A stretch of DNA of 64,000 bases from Pseudomonas neuropathica (GTDB taxonomy: Bacteria > Pseudomonadota > Gammaproteobacteria > Pseudomonadales > Pseudomonadaceae): NCBI RefSeq assembly GCF_015461835.1, contig NZ_JACOPX010000008.1, forward strand, positions 62,001 to 126,000. The letters run 5' to 3'. The translations under genes and the position numbers were made by a program. Below the pieces are notes generated by a model. That model had not been told where the DNA came from, ran no database searches, and saw only the letters and a program-made list of their open reading frames with translations. Positions 17,264 through 24,978 of the stretch are shown piece after piece (within the stretch, counting starts at the first letter, position 1; the number at the start of each line of letters is the position of its first letter).

Positions 17264-18312
17264 TGGCCGACGTCGATGCCGCCGGCGCCTTGCTTGATCA
17301 GGTCAACGAAGCTCGGGCCAACGCCACTCCGTTGAAGATTCAGGGCGGTAACAGCAAAGCCTTTCTCGGCCGCGAAGTAGCCGGTGAAGTGCTCGATACC
17401 CGCGCCCACTGCGGCATCGTCCGTTACGAGCCGACCGAACTGGTGGTCACGGCGCGCGCCGGCACGCCTTTGTCCGAGCTCCTCGCGGCGCTGGACGCTG
17501 CTGGACAAATGTTGCCGTGCGAGCCGCCGGCATTCGGTGAAGGCGCCACCGTCGGCGGCATGATCGCCACGGGTTTGTCCGGGCCACGACGACCGTGGTC
17601 TGGCTCGGTGCGCGACTTCGTTCTCGGCACGCGGGTGATCACCGGCCTCGGTCAGCACCTGCGTTTCGGCGGCGAAGTGATGAAAAACGTCGCCGGTTAT
17701 GACCTGTCGCGGCTGATGGCCGGCAGTTATGGCTGCCTCGGCGTGCTCACCGAAGTGTCGCTGAAGGTCCTGCCGAAACCGCGCCAGTGCCTGAGCATTC
17801 GCCTCGATATGGAATGCGCGCGGGCGCTGGCCAAGCTTGCCGAGTGGGGCCAACAACCATTGCCGATCAGTGCCGCGTGCCACGATGGCCAGAGCCTGTA
17901 CCTGCGGCTTGAGGGCGGCGAAGGTTCGGTGACGGCGGCGCATCAACGCCTCGGTGGTGAGCCGTTGGACTCGCAGTTCTGGCGTGATCTGAATGAGCAG
18001 AGGCTGGCGTTTTTCGATGAAGGCCGGCCGTTGTGGCGCCTGTCACTGCCGAACAATCTCGGCCCGCTGGATCTGCCCGGCGAGCAGTTGATCGACTGGG
18101 CCGGCGCGCAACACTGGCTGAAATCCGACGCGGCGCACATCCACATTCTCGCGCAGGAACTGGGTGGCCACGCCACCTGTTTCAGCCATGGCGCCAGCAA
18201 TTCGCCGTTCCAGCCATTGCCCGCGACACTGCTGCGCTATCACCGGCAACTCAAGGCGCAACTCGACCCGCAAGGGCTGTTCAACCCCGGGCGCATGTAT
18301 GCGGAGTTCTAG
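17263..18312 (+). CDS. glcE: Glycolate oxidase subunit GlcE
   Basis: A 349-aa second FAD-binding subunit, shorter than GlcD. It keeps the PCMH signature (PLKIQGGNSKAFLG, FGEGATVGGMIATGLSGPRR) and YDLSRLMAGSYGCLGVLTE. It starts on the ATG that overlaps the glcD stop, and glcF follows two bases after its own stop. GlcDEF act together at the membrane and pass electrons toward quinone. Confidence 0.92.
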   Translation: MADVDAAGALLDQVNEARANATPLKIQGGNSKAFLGREVAGEVLDTRAHCGIVRYEPTELVVTARAGTPLSELLAALDAAGQMLPCEPPAFGEGATVGGMIATGLSGPRRPWSGSVRDFVLGTRVITGLGQHLRFGGEVMKNVAGYDLSRLMAGSYGCLGVLTEVSLKVLPKPRQCLSIRLDMECARALAKLAEWGQQPLPISAACHDGQSLYLRLEGGEGSVTAAHQRLGGEPLDSQFWRDLNEQRLAFFDEGRPLWRLSLPNNLGPLDLPGEQLIDWAGAQHWLKSDAAHIHILAQELGGHATCFSHGASNSPFQPLPATLLRYHRQLKAQLDPQGLFNPGRMYAEF

Positions 18313-18314
18313 CC

Positions 18315-19535
18315 ATGCAAACCACCCTCAGCGAACAATCGCAAAAGCTGCCCCGCGCCGCCGAGGCGGAGAAGATTCTGCGTACTTGCGTGCACTGTGG
18401 TTTTTGCAACGCGACGTGTCCGACCTATCAATTGCTCGGTGATGAACTGGATGGCCCGCGCGGACGCATCTACCTGATCAAGCAAGTGCTCGAAGGCGCA
18501 CCCGCGACGGCGCAGACACAACTGCATCTGGATCGCTGCCTGTCGTGCCGTAACTGCGAAACCACCTGCCCGTCCGGCGTCGACTATCACAACCTGCTCG
18601 ACATCGGCCGCGCGGTGGTCGATCACGCGGTGCCACGTCCGGCGGCGCAACGTCTGTTGCGCGAGGGTTTGCGCGCATTGGCGCCGAATCCAGGGTTGTT
18701 CAAAGGCTTGCTACGCGTGGGCACGACGTTTCGCCCGCTGCTGCCGCGCTTGCTTGAAAGCAAACTGCCGCAGCATCTGCCGCTTTCCGGTTTGCGCCCC
18801 GCCCCGCGCCATGCCCGGCAGGTGTTGTTGCTTGAAGGCTGCGTACAACCGGGGTTATCGCCAAATACCAATGACGCCACGGCGCGGGTGCTGGATCGCT
18901 TGGGCATCAGTGTCACCCCGGTGGCCGAGGCCGGGTGTTGCGGCGCGCTGGACTATCACCTCGACGCGCAAGCCAAAGGCCTCGACCGCGCCCGGCAGAA
19001 CATCGATGTCTGGTGGCCGCACCTGCAAAACGGCGCCGAAGCGATCGTGCAGACCGCCAGCGGTTGCGGCGCATTCATCAAGGATTACGGGCATTTGCTG
19101 GCAGACGATCCGGTGTATGCGGCCAAGGCCCGGGAAATCAGCGAGCGGACGCTGGATCTGGTGCAGGTACTCGCGCAGGAACCCCTCGAACAGATCTGCG
19201 CCGCCACTGAACGGCGGATTGCCGTGCATTGTCCGTGCACATTGCAGCACGCGTTGAAACTGGGCGGCGCGGTGGAAGCCGTGCTGACTCGCCTCGGCTT
19301 CAATCTCACCGCCGTGCCCGACGGCCATTTGTGCTGCGGCTCGGCGGGTACGTATTCGTTGACGCAACCGGTGCTGGCCCGGCAACTGCGCGATAACCGC
19401 CTTAACGCGCTGGAAAGCGGTCGCCCTGAGCTGATCGTCACTTCCAACGTCGGCTGCCAGAGCCATCTGGCCAGTGCCGGACGCACGCGGGTGATGCACT
19501 GGATCGAACTGGTGGATCAGTCGTTGGCAGAATGA
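18315..19535 (+). CDS. glcF: Glycolate oxidase iron-sulfur subunit GlcF
   Basis: A 406-aa iron-sulfur subunit. Two 4Fe-4S motifs, CVHCGFCNATCP and CLSCRNCETTCP, lie in the first 90 residues. Two CCG-type domains follow (AGCCGALDYH near 205 and HLCCGSAGTYS near 340), as in heterodisulfide-reductase-like proteins. The start is the ATG just after the glcE stop; a much longer frame upstream overlaps glcE and is rejected. It mediates electron transfer from the flavin subunits to the quinone pool. Confidence 0.92.
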   Translation: MQTTLSEQSQKLPRAAEAEKILRTCVHCGFCNATCPTYQLLGDELDGPRGRIYLIKQVLEGAPATAQTQLHLDRCLSCRNCETTCPSGVDYHNLLDIGRAVVDHAVPRPAAQRLLREGLRALAPNPGLFKGLLRVGTTFRPLLPRLLESKLPQHLPLSGLRPAPRHARQVLLLEGCVQPGLSPNTNDATARVLDRLGISVTPVAEAGCCGALDYHLDAQAKGLDRARQNIDVWWPHLQNGAEAIVQTASGCGAFIKDYGHLLADDPVYAAKAREISERTLDLVQVLAQEPLEQICAATERRIAVHCPCTLQHALKLGGAVEAVLTRLGFNLTAVPDGHLCCGSAGTYSLTQPVLARQLRDNRLNALESGRPELIVTSNVGCQSHLASAGRTRVMHWIELVDQSLAE

Positions 19536-19623
19536 AGTTCGTAGGATTCTTCGTTTGCCCGCGTGCGAGAAGGCTGCGATCTTTTCCCTCATCCATTCCG
19601 TGACCGTGGCAGGAATTTTTTTC

Positions 19624-21003
19624 ATGACCGTGCAGCCGTTCGTCAGCCCCGACCTGATCCGCCAACGCTTCTCCAAAGCGATGTCCGACATGTACCGCGA
19701 AGAAGTGCCGCTGTATGGGGCGCTGATGCAATTGGTGGAGCAGACCAATCGCGAGGTACTTGCACGTCAGCCTGAGATCGCCCGGCAGCTCAACAATACC
19801 GGTGAAATCGAACGCCTGGACATGGAGCGCCATGGCGCCATTCGCGTCGGCACCGCCACCGAACTGGCCACCCTCGCCCGCTTGTTTGCGGTGATGGGCA
19901 TGCAGCCGGTGGGTTATTACGACCTGACTCCGGCGGGCGTGCCGGTGCATTCCACGGCGTTTCGCGCGGTGCATGAAGAGGCGCTGCAAGTCAGCCCGTT
20001 TCGCGTGTTTACGTCGCTGTTGCGCCTCGAATTGATTGAAGATCCGCAGCTACGCTCCTTCGCCGAATCCGTGCTGGCCCAGCGTTCGATCTTTACCGCT
20101 GAAGCATTACGCCTGATCGCGCAGGCTGAAACCGCGGGCGGATTGAATGAAAGCGAGGCGGAGGCATTCGTCCTACAGGCATTGGAAACCTTTCGCTGGC
20201 ATCACAGCGCCACGGTTACTGCCGCGCAATACCAGACCTTGAGCGCCCAACATCGTTTGATCGCCGATGTGGTCGCGTTCAAAGGCCCGCACATCAATCA
20301 CCTGACGCCGCGCACGCTGGACATCGACAGCGTGCAGGAACAGATGCCGGCCCATGGCATCACCCCGAAAGCGGTCATCGAAGGCCCGCCACGGCGGCAG
20401 TGCCCGATCCTGCTGCGCCAGACCAGTTTCAAGGCGCTGGACGAGCCGATCGCCTTCACCGATCAAAGCCAGATCCGCGGTAGCCACAGCGCGCGTTTCG
20501 GCGAAATCGAACAGCGCGGCGCGGCGCTCACGCCCAAAGGCCGGGCGCTTTACGACCGCTTGCTCAACGCCGCCCGCGATGAACTCGGTGATTTCCCCAA
20601 CGAAGCCAACGCCGCACGCTACAACGCGCTGATGGCTCAGCACTTTGGCGAATTTCCTGACAGTGTCGAAGGCATGCGTGAACAAGAGTTGGCGTACTTT
20701 CGCTATTTCGCCACGGAAAAAGGTCTCCCTGCTGGAGGACTTGGACAGTCGTCACTGGAGGACTTGTTGCGCGATGGTTATGTGAAAGCGGAACCGTTGG
20801 TGTACGAAGATTTCCTGCCGGTGAGTGCGGCGGGGATTTTTCAGTCGAACCTTGGTGATGCGGCGCAGGCGCATTATGGCGAGCATTCCAATCGACAGGC
20901 CTTCGAGCAGGCGCTGGGGCGCGCGACCATTGATGAGTTGGGGTTATATGCCGCGACGCAGCAACGCTCGATCGATGATTGTCTGTCCACACTTTCCCGG
21001 TAA
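19624..21003 (+). CDS. hglS: 2-oxoadipate dioxygenase/decarboxylase HglS (DUF1338/YdcJ family)
   Basis: A 459-aa Fe(II) enzyme that converts 2-oxoadipate to D-2-hydroxyglutarate, the last unusual step of D-lysine catabolism in Pseudomonas. The family is recognised from GYYDLTPAGVPVHSTAFRAV (metal histidine), VAFKGPHINHLTPRTLDID (second metal histidine) and the length. The ATG at 19624 has AGGA upstream; the longer in-frame start would take in part of a repeat. It sits 88 bases after glcF. Earlier lysine genes are not in the window. Confidence 0.85.
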   Translation: MTVQPFVSPDLIRQRFSKAMSDMYREEVPLYGALMQLVEQTNREVLARQPEIARQLNNTGEIERLDMERHGAIRVGTATELATLARLFAVMGMQPVGYYDLTPAGVPVHSTAFRAVHEEALQVSPFRVFTSLLRLELIEDPQLRSFAESVLAQRSIFTAEALRLIAQAETAGGLNESEAEAFVLQALETFRWHHSATVTAAQYQTLSAQHRLIADVVAFKGPHINHLTPRTLDIDSVQEQMPAHGITPKAVIEGPPRRQCPILLRQTSFKALDEPIAFTDQSQIRGSHSARFGEIEQRGAALTPKGRALYDRLLNAARDELGDFPNEANAARYNALMAQHFGEFPDSVEGMREQELAYFRYFATEKGLPAGGLGQSSLEDLLRDGYVKAEPLVYEDFLPVSAAGIFQSNLGDAAQAHYGEHSNRQAFEQALGRATIDELGLYAATQQRSIDDCLSTLSR

Positions 21004-21009
21004 CGGCCG

Positions 21010-21092
21010 AAAAGATCGCAGCCTTCGGCAGCTCCTACAGGGGAAATGCATTCCAAAGGTAGGAGCTGCCGCAGGCTGCGATCTTTTGATCT
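21010..21092. repeat. REP-type inverted repeat (family B)
   Basis: Inverted pair between hglS and the Hcp island (AAGATCGCAGCC... and its inverse ending in GATCTTTTGATCT). It may mark the left border of the island. Confidence 0.85.
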
Positions 21093-21141
21093 GAAAGTCT
21101 TGAAGCATCCACTTCAGTCCAATGAAGGCATCTGGCCATTG

Positions 21142-21159
21142 TGCGCAAGAAGTTGCGCA
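21142..21159. promoter_or_regulatory. Palindromic enhancer site 1 upstream of hcp
   Basis: TGCGCAAGAAGTTGCGCA: 7-base arms (TGCGCAA/TTGCGCA) around GAAG, about 200 bases before the sigma-54 promoter. Probable binding site of a sigma-54 activator. Confidence 0.6.
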
Positions 21160-21223
21160 CTTGATTTGCAAAACAGACCGATAAAACCGCTGAAAGCTAC
21201 GTCGTACAAGGCCTGCAGCCAAG

Positions 21224-21241
21224 TGCGCAAGAAGTTGCGCA
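21224..21241. promoter_or_regulatory. Palindromic enhancer site 2 upstream of hcp
   Basis: Exact copy of site 1, 82 bases further downstream. Confidence 0.6.
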
Positions 21242-21245
21242 GTAC

Positions 21246-21263
21246 TGCGCAACTTCTTGCGCA
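21246..21263. promoter_or_regulatory. Palindromic enhancer site 3 upstream of hcp
   Basis: Same palindrome in the opposite orientation (TGCGCAACTTCTTGCGCA), centred 22 bases (two helical turns) from site 2. The spacing suits cooperative binding of an activator on one face of the DNA, about 90-100 bases from the promoter. Confidence 0.6.
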
Positions 21264-21347
21264 CTTTTGCCTTGGATGGCCGCTCTATTTCGCACGTTCA
21301 CCGGAAAAACCAGACAGACAGCCCGGCCCGCATGGTCGCCACAATTG

Positions 21348-21364
21348 TTGGCACGCTCCTTGAT
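21348..21364 (+). promoter_or_regulatory. Sigma-54 promoter of hcp
   Basis: TTGGCAC-GCTCC-TTGAT fits the sigma-54 consensus TTGGCAC-N5-TTGC(A/T) except for A in place of the C of the -12 GC. It lies about 70 bases before the hcp ATG and downstream of three palindromic sites, the usual layout for RpoN-dependent T6SS genes. Confidence 0.7.
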
Positions 21365-21434
21365 AACAGTCAGGCACCCACCGGGCGATTTCGCCTCCCG
21401 GGCACCTTAAATTATTCCGCAAGGAGAGCACCCC

Positions 21435-21950
21435 ATGGCAACACCAGCGTACATGTCGGTTACCGGCGAAAAACAAGGCCTGATCACTGCAGGCGCTTTC
21501 ACCGCTGACTCCGTAGGCAACACCTACCAGGAAGGCCACGAAGACCAGGTTATGGTTCAGGCTTTCACCCACGACGTGATCATCCCGCGTGACCCACAGT
21601 CCGGTCAGCCAACCGGTCAGCGCGTGCACAAGCCAGTTGTGATCACCAAGGTCTACGACAAGGCTTCGCCACTGCTGCAAGCTGCTCTGACCTCCGGCGA
21701 GCGCATGAGCGAAATCGTTATCCAGTGGTACCGTACTTCTGCTCAAGGTACTCAAGAGCACTACTACACCACCAAACTGGAAGACGCGATCATCGTCGCC
21801 ATCAACAACAAAATGCACAACTGCCAGGATCCAGGCAACGCTCACTTCACCCACCTGGAAGAAGTGCAGTTCACCTACCGTAAAATCACCTGGACCCACG
21901 AAGTATCCGGTACTTCGGGTTCCGATGACTGGCGTGCTCCAGTCGTTTAA
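21435..21950 (+). CDS. hcp: Type VI secretion tube protein Hcp
   Basis: A 171-aa Hcp, the ring-forming protein of the T6SS inner tube, secreted with effectors. It starts MATPAYMSVTGEKQGLITAG and contains GHEDQVMVQAFTHDVIIPRD and HYYTTKLEDAIIVAI, as in the Hcp2/HcpB group of P. aeruginosa. AAGGAGAG precedes the ATG. It lies outside any structural T6SS cluster in this window, so it works as an orphan hcp-vgrG island served by an apparatus encoded elsewhere. Codon use is strongly biased toward frequent codons, as expected of an abundant protein. Confidence 0.95.
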   Translation: MATPAYMSVTGEKQGLITAGAFTADSVGNTYQEGHEDQVMVQAFTHDVIIPRDPQSGQPTGQRVHKPVVITKVYDKASPLLQAALTSGERMSEIVIQWYRTSAQGTQEHYYTTKLEDAIIVAINNKMHNCQDPGNAHFTHLEEVQFTYRKITWTHEVSGTSGSDDWRAPVV

Positions 21951-21970
21951 TTACGGCTGATCGTTACAAG

Positions 21971-22001
21971 CATCGGCCAGCTCTGCTGGTCGATGTTGTT
22001 T
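21971..22001 (+). terminator. Hairpin attenuator between hcp and vgrG
   Basis: CATCGGCCAGC-TCT-GCTGGTCGATG forms an 11-base stem with one G-U pair, followed by TTGTTTT. It would terminate part of the hcp transcripts and so give more Hcp than VgrG. Confidence 0.6.
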
Positions 22002-22080
22002 TCGCCCTCCAGAATTTCGCGTAAGTTGAGCCGCTTTGCGGTCGTCGACGTACGCCGCTGTACAGCACGAGGAACAAGGG

Positions 22081-24159
22081 ATGTTCGCGCCGGCCAATGA
22101 AACCCACTTTGCCCTGACCATCGAAGGCCTTTCCGCCGATTTCCAGGTGTTTACCCTCACCGGTCGGGAAGCCATCAGCCAGCCTTTTGTCTTCGAGGTG
22201 GAGCTGGTCAGTGAGCAGCCGTCGCTGGACCTCGAAACCCTGCTGCACAAACCGGCCTTCCTGCAACTGTCGCCTGACGGCAGCGGCATCCACGGCCAGA
22301 TCTACCGCGCCGCGCAAGGTGATTCCGGCAAACGCCTGACCCGTTACTCGGTGACCCTGCGCCCGCAACTGTCCTACCTGGCGCATCGCGTCAACCAGCG
22401 CATCTTCCAGAACCTCACCGTGCCGAAAATCATCGGTATGGTCCTCGAAGATCACGGCATTCAAAGCAACGCCTACGAATTCAAGACCGGTTCGATTTAT
22501 CCCGAGCGCGTCTACTGCGTGCAATACGATGAATCGGACCTGCACTTCATCCAGCGCCTGTGTGAGGAAGAAGGTATCCACTACCACTTCGAGCACACGG
22601 CAACGGCGCACAAACTGGTGTTCGGCGATGACCAGACGGTGTTCCCGAAACTCAAGCCTGTGGCCTACCAGCAAGACTCCGGCATGGTCGCCAGCGACCC
22701 GGTGATCAAGCGCTTCGACCTGCGCCTGGAAACCCGTACCAGCCGCACCACCCGCCGCGATTACGATTTCGAAAAACCACGCCTCACACTCGAAAGCGAG
22801 AACCGTGGCGACGCCCTACCCGACCTCGAAGACTACGATTACCCAGGTCGTTTCATCGACCGCGAGCGCGGCAAACACCTGGCCAAACGCGCCCTCGAAC
22901 GTCATCGCAGCGATTTCAAGCTGGCTGAAGGCACGAGCGATCAGCCGCTGTTGGTCAGCGGCCACTTCCTCGCCCTGACCGCGCACCCGAAAGCCAAATG
23001 GAATGACCTCTGGTTGCTGACCGAAGTCCTCCACGAAGGCAAACAGCCGCAAGTGCTCGAAGAGTCGGTGACCAGCGACACCACCGCACTCAAAGACGAT
23101 TTCCACCAGGGCTACCGCAACCGCTTCCAGGCCACGCCGTGGGACGTGCCCAACCGCCCTCCGCTGCGCCATCCAAAACCGCGCATCCTCGGCAGCCAAA
23201 GCGCCGTGGTCACCGGCCCGAAAGGCGAAGAGATTCACTGCGACGAGTACGGCCGCGTCAAAGTGCAATTCCACTGGGACCGCGAAGGCGAAGCCGACGA
23301 CAAAACCAGCTGCTGGCTACGCGTCTCGAGCGCTTGGGCCGGCGCCCAGTACGGCGGCATCGCCATCCCGCGCATCGGCATGGAAGTGCTGGTCACCTTC
23401 CTTGAAGGCGACCCCGATCAACCGCTGATCAGCGGCTGCCTGTACCACAAGGAAAACACCGTCCCGTATGAACTGCCGGCGAACAAGACCCGCAGCACCT
23501 TCAAGACCCTCAGTTCCATGGGCGGTGGCGGCTACAACGAACTGCGCATCGAAGACAAAAAAGGTCAGGAGCAGATCTATCTGCACGCCCAGCGCGACTG
23601 GGACGAAAACATCGAGCACGACCAGAAAATCCGCGTCGGCAACGAACGCCACGACACCGTCGAGCAGAACAGCTACACGGAATTCAAGGCCGAAGAACAC
23701 CACACCGTCTACGCCGATCGCAAAGTCGAAACCCGCGCCAACGACCACCTCACCGTCGGTGTGAACCAGCACATCAAGATTGGTACCGGCCAGTTCATCG
23801 ACGCTGGGCAAGAAATCCACCTCAGCAGCGGCATGAAAGTGGTGATGGAAGCAGGTGCCGAACTCACGCTGGTCGGCGGTGGCAGCTTCATCAAGATTGA
23901 TGCTGGCGGCGTGACCATGAGTGGGCCGGTGATCAATATGAACTCGGGGGGAAGCCCGGGGAGCGGCACGGGGGCGGCGCCGTTGTTGCCGGGCGTCGTG
24001 AAACAGGCTGACGCTGACAAGGCTGGCAAGGTGTTAGTCCCGCCAATGACCAATCCGTTTGTAAGAAAAAGCGTTCAAGGCCTACCCCTTGTTCCGATCT
24101 GTGGAAAGCAAGCCAATGGCGCTTGCTCGCGAGAGGTTTGCCCATGTCTGAATGGTTAA
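22081..24159 (+). CDS. vgrG: Type VI secretion tip protein VgrG
   Basis: A 692-aa T6SS spike. The N-terminal gp27-like part starts FALTIEGLSADFQVFTLTG. The gp5/OB-fold region has VVTGPKGEEIHCDEYGRVKV and SSAWAGAQYGGIAIPRIGMEV. The beta-helix follows (YTEFKAEEHHTVYADRKVETRANDHLT). After a glycine-rich linker (MNSGGSPGSGTGAAPLLPG) there is a tail of about 55 residues ending in four closely spaced cysteines (ICGKQANGACSREVCPCLNG), which probably docks the adaptor/effector. The ATG at 22081 is preceded by GAGGAACAAGG. The gene overlaps the adaptor gene by 16 bases. Confidence 0.94.
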   Translation: MFAPANETHFALTIEGLSADFQVFTLTGREAISQPFVFEVELVSEQPSLDLETLLHKPAFLQLSPDGSGIHGQIYRAAQGDSGKRLTRYSVTLRPQLSYLAHRVNQRIFQNLTVPKIIGMVLEDHGIQSNAYEFKTGSIYPERVYCVQYDESDLHFIQRLCEEEGIHYHFEHTATAHKLVFGDDQTVFPKLKPVAYQQDSGMVASDPVIKRFDLRLETRTSRTTRRDYDFEKPRLTLESENRGDALPDLEDYDYPGRFIDRERGKHLAKRALERHRSDFKLAEGTSDQPLLVSGHFLALTAHPKAKWNDLWLLTEVLHEGKQPQVLEESVTSDTTALKDDFHQGYRNRFQATPWDVPNRPPLRHPKPRILGSQSAVVTGPKGEEIHCDEYGRVKVQFHWDREGEADDKTSCWLRVSSAWAGAQYGGIAIPRIGMEVLVTFLEGDPDQPLISGCLYHKENTVPYELPANKTRSTFKTLSSMGGGGYNELRIEDKKGQEQIYLHAQRDWDENIEHDQKIRVGNERHDTVEQNSYTEFKAEEHHTVYADRKVETRANDHLTVGVNQHIKIGTGQFIDAGQEIHLSSGMKVVMEAGAELTLVGGGSFIKIDAGGVTMSGPVINMNSGGSPGSGTGAAPLLPGVVKQADADKAGKVLVPPMTNPFVRKSVQGLPLVPICGKQANGACSREVCPCLNG

Positions 24160-24977
24160 GTCGCTTTCTTGAACAACCCGTGGTCACCACGCCAGCAGGC
24201 AACGTTGCAAGCCGCTCCTTGTATTGCATCATCGATAGCGTCCGGCAGCCTCGCGCTCTGGAACAGCTCTATCAGCAGGCCGACATAGGCGAAGTCGAAA
24301 AACTTTTCCAGGGCACACCTTTCGCCGAAATGAATGAAGTCAGTCCACTATGGCTGCAATTGAAGCCGGGAGGCGCCGCCGCAGCCAAGGCCGTTGAACT
24401 GTGCCGCGGAAACCGCGCAGGCATTCTGCTGACCTCTCGGGACAAACCGGAAAACACCCTCCTGCATGCCCGTCGACTGTTACGAATGAACAGCAAATCC
24501 CACGGCGACTCACTGGCACGCTTTTACGATCCGGCATTCTGGAGTGCTCTGGCGCTGACTGTACCTGCCCAGGCTCTATTGGGTCCGTGGCAAAGCGTCT
24601 ACACACCTCCCTCGCATATTGACGATATGAACTGGCGCGTCTGGGAACAAACTCAAGAATTCGATGCCTCTACTGGCGAGCACAGGTATCCGCTGCAACT
24701 TCAGGAAACGACATTGGTTGCGTTCGATGAAGTGCGTTGGTGGTACTGGATTCGAGCCCGCGAAACCGAATCGGCCAACGGTTTGCCGAATGAACAACTG
24801 CCGGGCGTGTCCGAAAATTTGCAACTGCTGGTGGATCACGGCATAGAAGAGGGACGCCACCTTGAGCGTCTGTTGCCGCAGTTGAACCAAAGCCCGTTGC
24901 GAGCGCGCGCCGACGTAATGAACGTGCTGAGCAGCGATATGCCGGCATTCGAGAAAGTACAACGACTGGAAGTTTGA
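24144..24977 (+). CDS. DUF4123 T6SS effector-loading adaptor
   Basis: A 277-aa cytoplasmic chaperone of the DUF4123 (Tap/TEC) family, which bridges VgrG and a cognate effector before secretion. Family features: SLYCIIDSVRQPRALEQLYQ near the N terminus, VSPLWLQL, and a central FYDPAFWSALALTVPAQALLGPW. Its start lies inside the 3' end of vgrG (ribosome binding site GAGAGG), and the effector ATG begins one base after its stop, so vgrG, adaptor and effector are coupled. Confidence 0.88.
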   Translation: MSEWLSRFLEQPVVTTPAGNVASRSLYCIIDSVRQPRALEQLYQQADIGEVEKLFQGTPFAEMNEVSPLWLQLKPGGAAAAKAVELCRGNRAGILLTSRDKPENTLLHARRLLRMNSKSHGDSLARFYDPAFWSALALTVPAQALLGPWQSVYTPPSHIDDMNWRVWEQTQEFDASTGEHRYPLQLQETTLVAFDEVRWWYWIRARETESANGLPNEQLPGVSENLQLLVDHGIEEGRHLERLLPQLNQSPLRARADVMNVLSSDMPAFEKVQRLEV

Positions 24978-24978
24978 A

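Larger units (their letters stand above)
21004..21434. other. Regulatory intergenic region upstream of hcp
   Basis: It holds, in order, a family B REP pair (21010-21092), three copies of an 18-base palindrome (21142-21263), a sigma-54 promoter (21348-21364) and the hcp ribosome binding site (AAGGAG). No coding frame is supported. Confidence 0.75.
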
